A stretch of 64,000 nt of DNA from Motacilla alba alba (Eukaryota > Chordata > Aves > Passeriformes > Motacillidae). Of this stretch, positions 1-13,162 are shown in pieces (positions within the stretch are counted from its first letter, which is position 1; each line of letters starts with the position of its first letter). The position numbers and the translations under genes were made by a program. Where the stretch lies: contig NC_052019.1 of the NCBI RefSeq assembly GCF_015832195.1, forward strand, positions 48,921,016-48,985,015. Reading direction: 5' to 3'. Under the pieces are notes generated by a model, which had not been told where the DNA came from, searched no databases, and saw nothing but the letters and a program-made list of their open reading frames with translations.

Positions 1-3000
1 CAATTTCTCATTTCTTCCTACTTCACACAGGCCCTAACTTTACCAGCTACTGCTTCAAAAATAACTGGAGTGTTCATAACTGAGAATTTAAATAGAATAT
101 GAGGTGCTATAACCCATCAGCACACTCAGCTTTTCTTGCACACAGTGCAGGAGCGTTTTCTGGAGTAGAGCAGAACCTTTCTTCTAACATCACCAGGATC
201 CATTGTGTTGTTGTAAACAAAATTATCTCAAACAAACTACGGGGGTCCTACTGGTGTCAGGAAAAACTTTCAGCTTCTTATCTTTTCCTCTCCAGTTTTC
301 CAAGTGAGTATTTTCTGTGGAGTCACTACCAAATGTAAGCCACAACCACACTGGTCAAAATGCTGTTGTGGTGCTTGAGGAGCAGAGAGCTGTGTAAGTG
401 TGTGGAGGGAAGATTACGGAGGAACTGAGGAAGTGGAGACCAAATCATCAGGAGCCTGAACACCATCTACAGCTACTTTGGCCTGATAGGATTGCCACCT
501 AGATCAATAGAAACCCTGGTCTGTCTTTGTCTTTCTGTATTGTGTTGTGATGCTGGCAGGATTTGTGTTTGTCTGCACTTCCAACCCTTTCTTCTACGTT
601 TTGGATGTTTCTGTGGATGAATTATAGTAGAAAGAGATAAATTATGAGCTAGAATATTTTCTTTTAAACTTAGACATCAGATAATGAAAGAACATATTTG
701 AAAATTGTGTGAGTAGATTCTGAGTCTGCAAAATACCTTATTTTGCCATGAAAAGGACAAGTAACATTTCCCAAATACTTAATTTTGCTTCAAAACTCAC
801 AAAACTGTGCTCCGATGTGGTGCAGAGGAAGGTTTTTAAGATGACATTCTCTGATGTTCCCACCTGGAGTGGACCTATAAGTAGTTAATGTTTACATGAG
901 CCCTCCATATTCTTGGCTTGCTGTTGCCCACTGGTCATGCTCCAGTCTCTAGTGTACATGTTTTCAGCCAAAACTGCACACTAAGCCTGAAATTTAGGAA
1001 GCTTCCGACTTTTTTCCCAAACCTAAAGAAAATCCATATTAGCTGTCAGTACCAGTGACCCTGTGTTTCCTCAAGACTGTGCCTGGGAGCAATGACCCAT
1101 CACCCCTGTCTTTGCTGAGGCTCATGGTAAAAAAGAAAAACATTTTTCTGTTGACTTCAGTGAGGCAAGGAGTGGGCCCAGCTTCATTCACACCCACGCT
1201 CTATGTTTAATTAGAAACTATTTTCCTCTAAGAGCAGGCATTTGAATTTCTTGAGATGTTGCAAAGAGCTTGAAGTAGGAGCTGCCGAGAGGTGGGGGAG
1301 TTTCACGTAGGAGGAGGCAAATAACTGTTGGAGAAAAAAAATAATTAGGGTCTTGGATCAGTGTAGTTTTGTAATGTTCCATAATTAAAGGCTGTTTGCA
1401 TGTTCCTCATGCAACAGAAGAAGTGTTTTCCATCCCTTTCAGTATAAATTTGACCACTATCTGGCTAAATCTATTTTCTAACCAGAATTAATGTGGGCTA
1501 GGATCGCCCTGCATCAGGGAAGCTACCACAGCCGTGAGGAACAACCACCTTGAGCTGAAACTCACTTTTCTTTGGATGTCCTTTTCTAGACTGCCAGGAC
1601 ATTTTTCCATTGTGTGCCTTCAGTCCTGTCCCAAAGGGTAATCGTTATTTATTAGTGTTGTAAAGAGAAGGTGTGTGCTTGACTAAATTCACAGAGGCTG
1701 TGTCCACAGCCTCCTTACTGCTGGACCGCCAGGATTTAGGAAGGAGCTATTAACAGTTTGCCTTGTGTGTGCGGTTATATATGGAATCACTGGAGGTTAC
1801 AGCCCCTGTGTGACAGCTTAATGGCAGCAGTAAAACACAGCTGAAGTCAGAGATTTCACCAGAGTTGTTCTAATTTGTTGCCCTAAAGACATCCTTGGAA
1901 GTTTGCATTTGTAAATACCCTCGTGGCTTGCACAGTGTGCAAAACACGGAATTGAGGATTGAAAGTCGATCTCTGACCATGGGGAGATAATAAAAATACC
2001 CTCCTTACTACAGCCAACAATATCCAATCCCTACAATGGGAAGGCTGCACCTGAGATGACCTTTGAGACCAAAGCAGGTATAATATTTAGAGAAGTGCAA
2101 ACATGGAATGAAGTGTCCCCAAGCCTACTCCTTTCCTTGGGAGATCTAAAGGAGAAATTGCCTTTGGCCCTCCAATGAAACCTTTCAATCCACCATGTCC
2201 ATCTCAGCTGGTGGAATGCAGGAGGGATCGTGAGTGCTGACCAAGTGCAAGCACTGCTCCCAGTTAAAGGTGTGAGTGGGGCCTGCTGGGAGTTAATAGC
2301 AATTTCAAGCCTACTTATTAGGCTCTTCAAAGCAGAGGAAGACAGGCAGGCATGTGTGTGGAACCATCCCACGGAGACAAGCTGGACTGACAGCTGATTC
2401 TGATTCTGGTGATAGGAGTGGCAGAAGGTGCTGGTTTCCTGGTGTTTTGGAGCTTGTCAGAGATGCTGTCTGATGGCAGTGATGGGGAGCCCACGGGGAT
2501 GATGATAAGAGGAAGATGTGCAGTGACTCCCTGAAGCACTCCACTGCACACCGCTTTATTGGATCCTGGCACAGCCCTTCCTTCTGCTGCTTAATTCATT
2601 CTGATTACTTGATAGCTGACTAAAATTGAGTAAAACTGTCACTTACCAGCAGTGAAAATTAAGATGTGCTGTGCTACTTGTGTTTATTTTCCTTTCAGTT
2701 TGGAGGATAATGCGGTGCTGAGCCACAGTGGTGCTGTGCCTGTACTGCAGCCTCCTCCTTTTGCTCTGGGGGTGCCTTGGCTCCTCTCAGCCGAGTGAGG
2801 AAGAGGAGGAGGAGGGACTGGTGGTGCAGCACAAGGAGTTACCCTCTGAGCATCTCTCTTCCGAGGGATGAGGTGCTTAAACAAGCTGCTGTAGGCAACG
2901 CACTGTGTGCAGCTTGTAAAGTGGAAAATTACTGCTTCACGCTGCAGGGTAGAGGCTACCTTGGAAAAGATGATGCTGTTATTTAGCCTCAGCATGCCGG

Positions 3001-3093
3001 CTGTGAGATCTTTTGTGAGAGGAACCAGGGAGTGGGATGTCACTGAGGCTATCAGGGAGGGTTTAGGGAGCATGAGTATTTCAAGGGAATGGC

Positions 3094-3109
3094 AAAAAAA
3101 AAAAAAAAA
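3094..3109 (+). repeat. Poly(A) run
   Basis: Sixteen consecutive A residues. No recognisable retrocopy body lies upstream, so I treat it as a simple repeat. Confidence 0.9.
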
Positions 3110-5989
3110 TCTTTATTGGAGGGGCTGTGTAAGGGACTAGGAGCCAGTGCCACCTCCCTCTGCAGTTTTCTATCTATTCAACCCTCTTGCACTTGATATT
3201 GCTGCTCTGATTATGAAAAATTGTTAATCTGCTTCTGGATATTTTAATAACTGAGTAGCCCTTGTTAGGCTCATTGCAGTCCTGTCACATGCTTGTAAAT
3301 ACTATCCATTAGGAATTTCATATTGAATGGAGGCTCTTCCACAATCAGACTTTTACAAAGGAAGAGTTTTGGTTTTGTAGAAAGGAAAATGCAAATAAAA
3401 TTTTTCATCTGCTGTAGGGTTAGCACTGACTGAAATTTCATGTTTGTGGCATAGAAACAAAATCTGAATTCAGATTTTTGCCCGGGTGCACTGTAATCAC
3501 TGATGATTAGTTTGGGACTCTAGTTTCTGAGAATCACTGTTTTTCTGTATCAGTGGCTAAGTGAAATATGTTTGCTACAATAAGTAGAAAACTCACTTTT
3601 GGGGAGGTAACCTTTAAATGAGTAGAGATATTTTTGGTGCCATTTTCTAGCTGAAAACAGGGACCAGGGTACAAGGTAACTTTGGCTTTCTGACCTGCTT
3701 GAGTGTTTTCTTCTGGCTTGACCCAGAATTGTTCTTTTCCTCCCAATGACTTATTATATTGTACTTTTTAAATTATATTTTTGTGTAATTACTACTTGAG
3801 AAAGAGCCCTATACCTCTATTGTAGGGCTTCTGGCACAAGGGGAAGCTAAGCATAATTGAAGCTTAAATATGTGATCATATTATAATAAGGGTTTAATAA
3901 CCCATTATAGACAGAGGTAGAGTTTTATCAAGATACAGTTAAAAATGTCCTGGTTTCAAAAAAAAAAAAAAAGCCTAAAAAGCAGTATTAAGTTGATCTG
4001 CTAGAATTTTATTTTGGAAAATACTAATTTCCAATACCCCACAGCCAAGATCTACAGGCTCTTTTCATTTTGGGGAGCCACATGATAAAGGCTGTAGCAG
4101 TGAGTTATGTGTCCTGTGTGGTGGCAGGCTGTGATTAAGGGGAGCTGGATTTCCTCCTCACACAACTGAGAGACCAGAAAAAAAAGCCAGGCTTCTCACA
4201 TGGAGCAATCTGATTTCTTGCTGTGCAGCACATTCATGACTAAGTAACCATTCCTGCTGATGCTGCAGTCACAGGGGAAACCCAAAATGAAACCCCAGCC
4301 AGCAATCAATGTAGCTAATTTTCTTTTTACTGGTTTTGTTCTTTTTTTTTTTTTCTTTGTGCGGTGGAAACAAATAATTTGATGCCATGGACAGCAGCTT
4401 GATCCAAGAGCTATATTTTTTTCTTCCCAATAAAGATAACACTGAATCCCCTCCTTTTAAAAAAATCTTTTATTGAGCTGCTCAGTGGGAAGTTCTGAAT
4501 CCTTCATGCAGTATTAGGGAATTTATTCTAGTGAAAAATTTACCATTTCTAAGGATCAGAAGCGTAGCATTAAAAATCACTAAAGCAGTGCTGTTTACTC
4601 AAGACAATGAAGTGTAGTCAAGTTTTGCCTTCTCCTGCTGATGAGCAAATTCATGCAGAGAAGATAAGGGGCCTGTCTAGAGAGTCTTCAGTGGGGACTG
4701 AAGCCCCATGGACAACTAATTTCACAAAAATTATGTTGCTCTCTGAAGATATTAGTAAACAGGGAGAAGTGCCTCATTCTGATGATGTTTATTTTATTTT
4801 GTTACTGATACTTACTCTGAAAACCTTGATTCAAAGGTTCAGTGCCATTCTAGACAAGGGAAAAAGGTCATGAGTGCTTCTAAATTGACTCAACATTTGG
4901 TTAAGTCCAACCTGTCAACCAACAACCTGCCAATCTTTGATAGGTCATTATCAAGTGATTCTGAAACTGATTTATAGTCTTGGCTCCTCCAGTGCTTGAA
5001 GAACTGGAAAATTCAGAACTCAAAGCTGGCTGCTGAATCTGGCCTGCTGAGTTACTGAACTTTGAGGAAGATGGCAGTGGAGACTGTATTGCTTATTGTT
5101 GTCTCACTGGAGGAATTATGAAGAGGATTTTATAACAAAAGTCAAAATTACAAGTAGGAGTTTAAAATTAGGCATGAAAATGTAAATATATTATAGAAAT
5201 GCAAAATTCAAGATAATAACCTGAGTGTATGTTGGAGAGATTCTTCAATCTAAAAACACAGAACATTTTTAGACTGCTAAGGGTCCTTCAAAATAAAATA
5301 TCTGGAAAAATAGTGGAAAGAATGAGGACGGGTTAAGAAAGGAGGATGGCATTAAAACTCAAAGAAAAGGACCATTTAAGCAGCATTTATTTGTTTATAT
5401 CAGATAGGGTATAGAAGATTCATGAGAAGAAAATTACTCCCTTTACATGATTTTCCCAAACTCAGAAAATAGAGATGAACATGAGGCTCGTTCCACACAA
5501 GTAGCAGAGAATAGACTCCAGCCAGCTGTCCCAGCTGAGGAACCCAGCAGTGCTGTTTCCAAAAAGAAAATGAGAAAGGAAGTCTGAGGCATTATGGGAA
5601 AGTTGTATCTGGCAGTTAATTCCTTCAAATATGGCTCAAAAGTTGTTTTCCATAGGACAATAGCCCAGGCATGAGAATTGCAGATCTATTTTTATTTAAG
5701 AGGCAGTGAACTGGTCTGTTTGTGGGGGTTTGTAAAATCTTCTGTCTGTCAGAAGGTAGATCTGATGACCGAACACCAGGATAGTACTCATATAGGATGT
5801 GGATAATTACAAGTGCAAATGGGAGAGTATCCTGTGTCTTGGGTGAATGCCCTTCCAACTGGCAATTGCCACCTCTGTGGTTTGCCTCTCCCCTTCTTGA
5901 ATGTCATATAATTTCTGTTCTAGACTTGAGCAGTGTTGCCAGGGAATTTCATCAAAACCAATATGTTACTGCAGAAAGGGTGAGTTTTG

Positions 5990-6019
5990 ACTTGTAATAC
6001 TTTTACTTGTAATACTTTT
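5990..6019 (+). repeat. 15-bp perfect tandem duplication
   Basis: The unit acttgtaatactttt occurs twice head to tail and then runs into a T-rich tail. This is most simply replication slippage. Confidence 0.9.
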
Positions 6020-6558
6020 TTTTATTAAAAGTTTTTGATAGAAAATTCTGAAGCCAGCTCTAATCTCAAATGTCACTGTCATTCTTTCTGTAAAAGAAAA
6101 GCTTTGTGGAAGCAGGACTAAGGTTTTGTTTTACCTATTTCCTCCAAATATGCATTCCTAGAGACAGACCCCTTCAAATGAGAATGCTTATTCTGAGCCA
6201 TCACAACCTTTACCCTAGATTTTTATGGCTGCCTTGTTTTGGAAACACACAGCAGCTGCTGGTAGTGATACATTAAAATTCAGACTTTGGCACAGCTGAA
6301 CCCTGAGTTTAAAGTCTGAACCACACTAAGGTAAAGCTAAGAAATAGAAGTCCTTCAGGATAAACCTCTTGTATTCCTCTAGACTCAGAGAAGGCAAAGA
6401 AGTGAGCAACCCTGGACTGACCCTCCCCCAGCTGGTACCCTCACATGCTCTTCACATGCAGCACCAGGTAAAGAGGATGTTTGCAGAGGAATCACATGGA
6501 TCAGGGTCACTGTGGGCAAATTCTCAAATGAGAGTTTGATCAGGGTTTCAAGACACAG

Positions 6559-6600
6559 AAAAAAAAAGAATAATAATTAAAAAAAAAAAAAAAAAAAAAA
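6559..6600 (+). repeat. Interrupted poly(A) tract
   Basis: An A-run is broken by 'gaataataatt' and then continues as 22 A residues. It resembles a decayed poly(A) tail, but the upstream sequence matches no element I recognise. CR1 elements do not end in poly(A), so CR1 is not the source. Confidence 0.85.
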
Positions 6601-7759
6601 GCTGCCTGGTCATCCAGGCTTTGTTGGGTCAAATAGAAAATGTGCATTGCAAGACTCAGCCATGTGGAGAGGTCAAGTGAATGTCTTCAGTGGTTCTCCA
6701 GTTTTCTCCTCCTCCTCCCTTGATGACTGGCTTGTCAGCAAACTCGCTTGAGCCCAGTGCTTTTCATTTAAAAGCTGACTTTTTGCAATCATCTTGACTT
6801 GTAAGGAATGGGATGGGACTTAAGCCTAGAGGCCTCTAAAAAGTTAATTTCTCCTATGAAGTATCCTTTTTTCTGGCAGAAAGCCCTTGAACTGCTAGTA
6901 AAAGCAAACCTGAGAGTGTTGACTGTACAAATGCCCTACTTTAGAGAGAGCCTTGCTAGGCAAACACTGTCACTCAGGTCTGTAATGATAGTGAACTACT
7001 GAGAGGAGAGGTGGACAAAAGAAGATTTTATTAGAGACTGAAATAAAGATTGTTCTGCATGGCTATCACAGGTAGAAACCTGAATTGTTTTCCCACTGAG
7101 TACTATAGCGTGAGGTGTCTGACAGAGCACAGGAAGTAGATCTCCACGTGGTACTTACATGGAAAACCCACCATGACTTTTGGCAGATTTTCAAGTTTAT
7201 TATTAAAAAAAACCCCAAACAACACATGGCCTTAATATTTGTAATTTAGAGCAAATCTAGACAACAGCCCTAGCAGTTTCACCAATTCAAAGGACAGTGC
7301 TTGGCTCAGGGATGCTGCTGTGGGTGCACTCTCAGATATGAAGGTGCCAGTCACATTTTAGGAACAGGTTGGGTGGAAATGGGAACCTGTTGTTGCAATC
7401 AGCAAAGGCCTGTCAGTGAATGCCGAAGCTCTGTGGGACAAAACACGGTGTTTTAGTCACATATTCTCTTTCTGCTCCACCCTCAGCAATGAATCTGTCC
7501 TTAAGAGTGGTGTGTCTGTTTAGCATCCAGTGAATAGGGGTTGATGAGTTTGGGTTTTTAGAATTTGTAATGTGGAGAATGGAAATGTAATGCTTGGTAA
7601 ATATTAAAAAATTAAAATGTACTGACAAATGTTCAGTTGCTTTGAATTATGAAGTGTACCAGTCAGCAGGGTATACAACCAGTTGTTTAAACTTACTTTA
7701 TACAAGGGGGCAAAAAATACAGACTGGAAGAGGAGGAGAATAGATTAAAGAATATTTAG

Positions 7760-8960
7760 GTAAGATGAATGTATTCCAGTCAGTAGGGCCTGATGAAATT
7801 CACCCCAGAGTACTTAAAGGTGCTGTCTGAAGCAATCGCTGAGCCATTAGCGATTATCTTTAAGAACTCACAGAGGAGAAAGGAGGTCCCTGAAGACAAG
7901 AGAAGGGCAAACACAGTGTATTATATTTTAAAGAGAGGGAAAAGGAGGACCCAGGGAATTACAGACCTGTCAATCTAACTTAAGTCCTTGAAAGATTCAG
8001 GAACAAATCATTAAACAATCAATGTGAAGTAGCCGGCTGATACAGGAAAACATAGGCTTGTCAAGAACGTTTGATGTCAAATCAATCTAATTCCCTTCTT
8101 TGTCACAGTAGCATGTCTATGAATAAAGAGGAAGCAGCAAATGCACTGGTGCTTGATTTTTAGTAACGCTTTTTGACATACACGACAGACTAAAGAATAT
8201 GGTATAGATATAACTACAATGGGGTAGGTGCACAGCCTGTTGAAAAATAGCTCCTCAGCAATAGCTATCACTGGATCACTGTCAGAGAAGATATTTTAAG
8301 AAGGTCACTCAGCAGTTTCCTTATACTCAGTTCTTTTAAATAGTTTTTTTTAATTGACAACGAAACAACAAGCAAGCCAGGTCAATCCGTGCATGTCAAA
8401 ACTAGGAGATGATAGAAGTCCTTGGAGGTCAGGATGTGAATTTGAAGTGATCTTCACAACTTGGAGAAACTGCTCCCAAATATTTAAATTAAATTCCTTC
8501 AGGAACAATACGAAGTTCTGTGGTCGGAAAAGAGAGTTGCAAATAGATGGGAGTGGGTGAAAGGTGGGGAAATAACCAGGCAGCAGCATATTTGTAGAAG
8601 ACTTGAGTATTGAAGGGAATAATGAATTAAATATTCTGGGTTCTGGTTCAGAATCATCATCCTTGAAATACAACCAATATTTATTTTCCTCTCTTCGCTG
8701 GGGTACTGCAACCAGGTGCTCCCTTACCCTGCAGATGAAGAGAAGGACAAAAAAATCCAGGTGAATCAGACAGAACATAGGACAATGAGAAGCACAAACT
8801 GTGAAGAGATGCCAAGGGAATTGGGTTTGTTCACTTTAGCAAAGGGAAGGCTGACAGTAACACGGCAGCAGATGTCCAGTGCAGAGGTGGGGGCTGTGAA
8901 CAAAACAGAGAGCAATTGTTCCTGGTCATGGAGAGGACAGCAAGCAGAAATTGTCTAGAT
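7760..8960 (+). mobile_element. Old, decayed CR1-type LINE with reverse-transcriptase remnant
   Basis: This is the 3' half of a CR1-clade non-LTR retrotransposon in plus orientation. Near 7788 one frame reads GPDEIHPRVLK, the typical N-terminal block of the CR1 reverse transcriptase domain. After a one-base frameshift the next frame continues EAIAEPLAIIFKNS and then EVPEDKRRAN, as in other CR1 copies. Further blocks remain recognisable at nucleotide level: a 'gacccagggaattacagacctgtc' equivalent near 7948, a 'cttgtcaagaac' equivalent near 8056, and a 'ggtgcacagcctgttgaaa' equivalent near 8226. The downstream part matches the region beyond the catalytic core ('ggagaaactgctc' near 8463, 'ttgggtttgttcactttagcaaa' near 8821). 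In-frame stops and frameshifts show it is dead. The divergence resembles the older CR1 lineage shared by birds, turtles and crocodilians rather than the young avian subfamilies. The 3' end is unclear and I see no octamer tail. Boundaries are accurate to about 50 bp. Confidence 0.82.
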
Positions 8961-9559
8961 TTACCAGTTAATGTCAGGGAGAGAAGGCATGGTGCAGTCA
9001 TGCAAGGATGCTCCTTGCTGCTGGATTTTTTTCTTTTCCATAGGACAAGTCAGACAGTCCCTGTTGGGAACTCCTGGCTTTGTGTCAGTGTGGAGAACTC
9101 ATGCCACGCAGTTTCTCCTACAGCTGCACATTTCTACTCAGAAAAAAAATATGAAAAAATGTTCTTATCTCTCCAGTTTCCATTTAAATGTTGCTTTGAT
9201 TATATGCCAGAAATTGTTTGATTTGATGGTCTTGCATTGCTCACCATGAAAATGTCAACATTTATTCCCCATTACCATCCTCTGTATTGAAGATACTGCA
9301 GACTTTTAGTTCATAATAAGCCAGCTGGTCCATTACACATACCCTCTTTGTAACATCAATTACTGCCTGCTTTAGACTCTCCTTCCTTCTCCATGGCAGC
9401 ATCACTCCAAATCTTATTTTGTGGAAGATAAGAGACAAAACAGGCTTATATAAATATTAATTGACAATGTTGTGAAAAAGATTATCTGAGAATCTGTCCC
9501 TTGGAGAGAGCAGCAGAGCAGGCTGTTGCATTAAAAACATCTTAATGCAGCTCTCCAGC

Positions 9560-10360
9560 AGAACACAGATCCCCCTAATGCCACCACCTATTGCAACCCA
9601 GACAGTCCCTTCTTTAAATTATACATAGGCTATGAGAAGTCCTTGATTATAGGGTACATGAGCAATAACCCCACAGTTAATGTCTGCTGGTTTGTTAGAG
9701 TGGCAAACACCCTCAGATTTGCTTTCAGCTATTAATTAACCAACCAGTCATTAACTGCTGCTAACAATTGATTTACAGGGAATTATTGCTTAAATAGCAG
9801 GAGGTATTTAAGAGGAAAATAAATTAAAACAAAGAACTGTTGGATCCTTGGGCACAAAAAGGACTCCTTGTAATATAGAGCATGGCTGCTACAGCACTGT
9901 AATTACAGAGTGATAAACAGTGATTGGGAAGTACGTTCCTTCCCAGAGACAATGACATTATGTCTCCTGGAAAGAGCCCTTTTGTCTACACTAATTGAAT
10001 GATCTGAAATGAATGATGTTATCAGAAACCTAACTGAGGCAACTAATGTTATATTTATGGGTTATCAAAAATGTTTAATCACAGCTGCGGTCTCTCCAAG
10101 ATGTGTCATGGACACTGCAGCATCCCAAAAATATGATTGAGGGCTGGTGTGGCACATTAACTTAATTAGAAAAGAGAATTACAAGTTCTTCCATTGGTTC
10201 TGCCTCCCTCCACGCTGGCAGAACAAATGAGACCTATTAACCTAAGCACAAGAAAACACTGCCTCCTAATGACACTTTTTCCTCTTCGTGGACAGGGAGT
10301 GAACAAGTGGTTGCATAATTATTTTCCTAGGAAATCGTGACCCAAGTCAATTTACAGAGC
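9560..10360. promoter_or_regulatory. Possible conserved non-coding element or enhancer
   Basis: This is unique sequence, free of recognisable repeats and without a coding frame. It has several ATTA or TAATTA homeodomain cores (at 9731-9739, near 9898, at 10161-10169 and near 10315) and mixed motifs such as 'caattgatttac' near 9765. The composition is typical of conserved vertebrate enhancers. The call rests on composition and motif density only, since no alignment was possible, so confidence is low. Confidence 0.25.
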
Positions 10361-13148
10361 TGGTGACACGTGAAACCCCATGCTTGAAACCCCACTGTTG
10401 AATTTGCCCGTGTTTGTGCTGCCAAGGTCAGCGTTTGGGTTGACTAAGCAGGCGCTGCTGAGCAGTTCATGGTGCATCTACCCTTTCCTGGACAAGTTAA
10501 ACCGTATTTCACTGCCCTCTCCTGGAGTGGGAGGCTGCCTGCTCTGCTGCTTTCTAGGCCTTTTTGGTACCCCAGCACCAGCAAAAATGTTTTTAATACT
10601 GGAGGCACAGGGACGGCACTGCTGCTTTTTCAGACCTGAGCCTGAGATTTCTCTTGCTCTAAGGCTCTGAGTGAGACCGGGAAAGGAATGGGAAGTATCA
10701 CTGAAAAAATAGATCCTGTGCTTCAACTTTTGGAAATATTTGTCTCCATTGGATATATGTCTCCCCTCCACCTGTATTTTTGGGAGTTGGTTTCTTGTAA
10801 ATAGGCTGGTAAAAGTGTGACCCATCCCATGGGGGCACTGAGGAATAATGCTGAAGGTGTTTGCTTGAGGATTAGGTTACTGAAGTAGATAGAAGCTAAG
10901 GAAAACATCTGACTTGCTGTGGTAAGAAAAGGCACATCTTGGTCATTTTTAGAAAGTAAATTGGCAAAGCCCTGACTAGAGTCCTGTTCTGCAGCCTCCT
11001 GCCAGCAGCTGCGTCCTAACCTGTAGTCTTGCCTCTCTCACTTTCATTTGCCTGGACAGATCAGTGGAAATTCTATACCTAAGATGTGGGGACATGAAAT
11101 TCCCCCCCACACTATTTCAAATCTTCAGTCAAAATCTTGGGTTTTGTATCCAAGGTTCATAAACGCTGCAAGAATTATTTCCTCAGTCCTGAAATGAATG
11201 CAGACATTTCTGAATAAAACTTTAAACTCACAAGCTTTCTCTTGTTCAGCTTCAGCTGGTTTGATAAGCATATATATACACTTATTTTTTGGTTTTAGCT
11301 TTGTAATGGATATCCTGGAAAGGAAAATCCATGGTAACCTCTTGCCTTTGACAGCTCCCCTGACCTTTCATTCAATACATATAGCTACAAAAGTATTCCA
11401 CTTTTTGATTTCCCGTAGGATAGACAGCTGTTTATAAAAGGCTATAGAGAACAAAAAATATTAAGCAGGAAGAGAGGGTTGGGATATTTTGTGTTTCTTC
11501 CTCCTACCATTCCTGAGTGGCTGGATCTCAGTATGTTTCTGTACCAGGAGGTGGCACTGATAATTGCAGGGATCTGCAGCAGACCCAAACAGAAAACTGC
11601 TAAAACCTCTCTGTTGACACAAAGTATGACTACAGTTGTGGAAATCTTCAAAAAGGATGTACATGTGTGTTTTAGCTTTATTTAGCTGCCTGTAGAAGAA
11701 CGGGAGACAGCCTGTCTCTAGCCAAAATTCTCAATTCAGTCTCAAAATGGCAGTGCAGGAGTTTTATGAGTTGTCATAGGATGTGCAAAAATGAGTAGCT
11801 GCTGGCAAGAAGAGTATCAGTAGCAGGAATCCCTAATGCATTTATAGTATTTCAAAACTCATCAAACTGTTAACCAGTCAGACATATTATTCCTTCCAAA
11901 ATATGCCTGAGAAAGTTCTGGTGCTCCTGGGGGTGGCAGAAATCATACTGGCGTGGTTTTTGGGCTGAAAACTCTTCTGTGATGGTTGTAGAACTAGAGC
12001 AAAAACCAGCCTAAATACCTTCAGGCACTGCAGTGCATGACTCCTAGATATCTGGGACAGGGTAAGTGGTTTTCATCTCGGTATGAATAAACAGATATCA
12101 GAGTAGGGAATCCTGCTAAAAGTGTTCCTCAGACTTTGATCCATGGATAATGGTATTCTGTAAGATATCAGGAGTCATCCTGTTTAAAAATTGCAAAATG
12201 ATTTCAAAACTCTCATATATGCGAGCAAGGAAAGGAATAAATTGGAGAATTATAGTAAGAAGTGAACAATCGGATGTCAGCATGCCCAAGTTATGGTTCT
12301 GATTGAAAATATTACAGTAACACTGCCCAGAGTAGTCCTTGGGAAAAACAAATGTTTGTTTTTAATATTTATTATCACTCTTGCATCCATGGTGTCTTCT
12401 CAGGGCTGTGAGGAACAACAGCAGCTCCTGCCTCTCCTGAGGATGCAGCTTTCCCCCACCCCGGGTCTGTGAGAAAGCAGAGCTGGCTTTTCTTGTCTTG
12501 GAAAATATGAAGGGGGCTTGTGGTAGCTCTTGCTTGAAAGCATTTTGGAGATACTAGAAGTGTGTCATTCAAATCTCCTGCCAGCCTAAGAAATTTTAAA
12601 GCTGCATTTAAGATCTCCAACGAGTTTTGTAATTGTAAAGCTGTAGGCATGAAAAAGGCATGTCTTCCTCAAAACTCATTCTGGAGCTTCCCTATTTAGT
12701 TTCCTGAGCCTAATCGAGACGTAAGCACAAGGTGCTGAAATACAGCAGCTGTGCATATGCCCAGATGTGAACCTCTCCTTGCACAAGGCTTGCTTCCAGT
12801 TCCTGGCAGGGCATCTCAAGCACAGCCCTCTGAAGGCTTACCCTGACATGCCTGAGGACTGAGATGTAACAGGAAAACTAAATAAATTGTGCTGCTCTGT
12901 TGGAGGATTCAATATTTTTAGGCAGTTGATATGACTGGTTTTGGTGGGATATAAAGCCCAGTTTCTCTCATTAGACAGCCTATCCAACTTGAAGTGCAAA
13001 TTTCCTCAGGCCAGGGAGCAAGCAGAGTCTGTTTTCCAATTTTAGCTCTGTGAGTATGAAGCAGCCAATAAATCTAATAAAACAAAGATTGATTTAGTTT
13101 GTGTAGTGATGGCTGCCTCTGATTGTATCACCAGCTCCTCTCTAAACA

Positions 13149-13162
13149 GTTACCATAGTAAT
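13149..13162 (+). promoter_or_regulatory. RFX / X-box-like site
   Basis: The sequence gttaccatagtaat closely matches the imperfect palindrome GTTRCCATGGYAAC bound by RFX-family factors, with both half-sites almost intact. It sits in unique DNA with no repeat nearby. It is a single site, so a chance match cannot be excluded. Confidence 0.4.

Larger units (their letters stand above)
1..7759. other. Intergenic or intronic unique DNA, no gene recognised
   Basis: I see no coding exon, RNA gene or recognisable transposon here. All open frames on both strands are under about 130 codons and have no family resemblance I know. Simple-sequence landmarks are A-runs at 3094-3109, 3958-3972 and 6559-6600 and a T-run at 4342-4354. 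There is also a short tandem duplication at 5990-6019. The A-runs could be tails of very old retrocopies, but the sequence upstream of each resembles nothing I can name. Confidence 0.6.

Noticed and set aside
3094..3109. Poly(A) runs as evidence of processed pseudogenes (also 6559, 49606 and the T-runs at 33472 and 55691)
   Set aside because: No adjacent sequence translates to a recognisable gene, and no target-site duplications were evident.
7793..7978. 61-codon frame that resembles a protein domain
   Set aside because: It is a fragment of the decayed CR1 reverse transcriptase, interrupted by frameshifts, so it is annotated as a mobile element rather than a gene.
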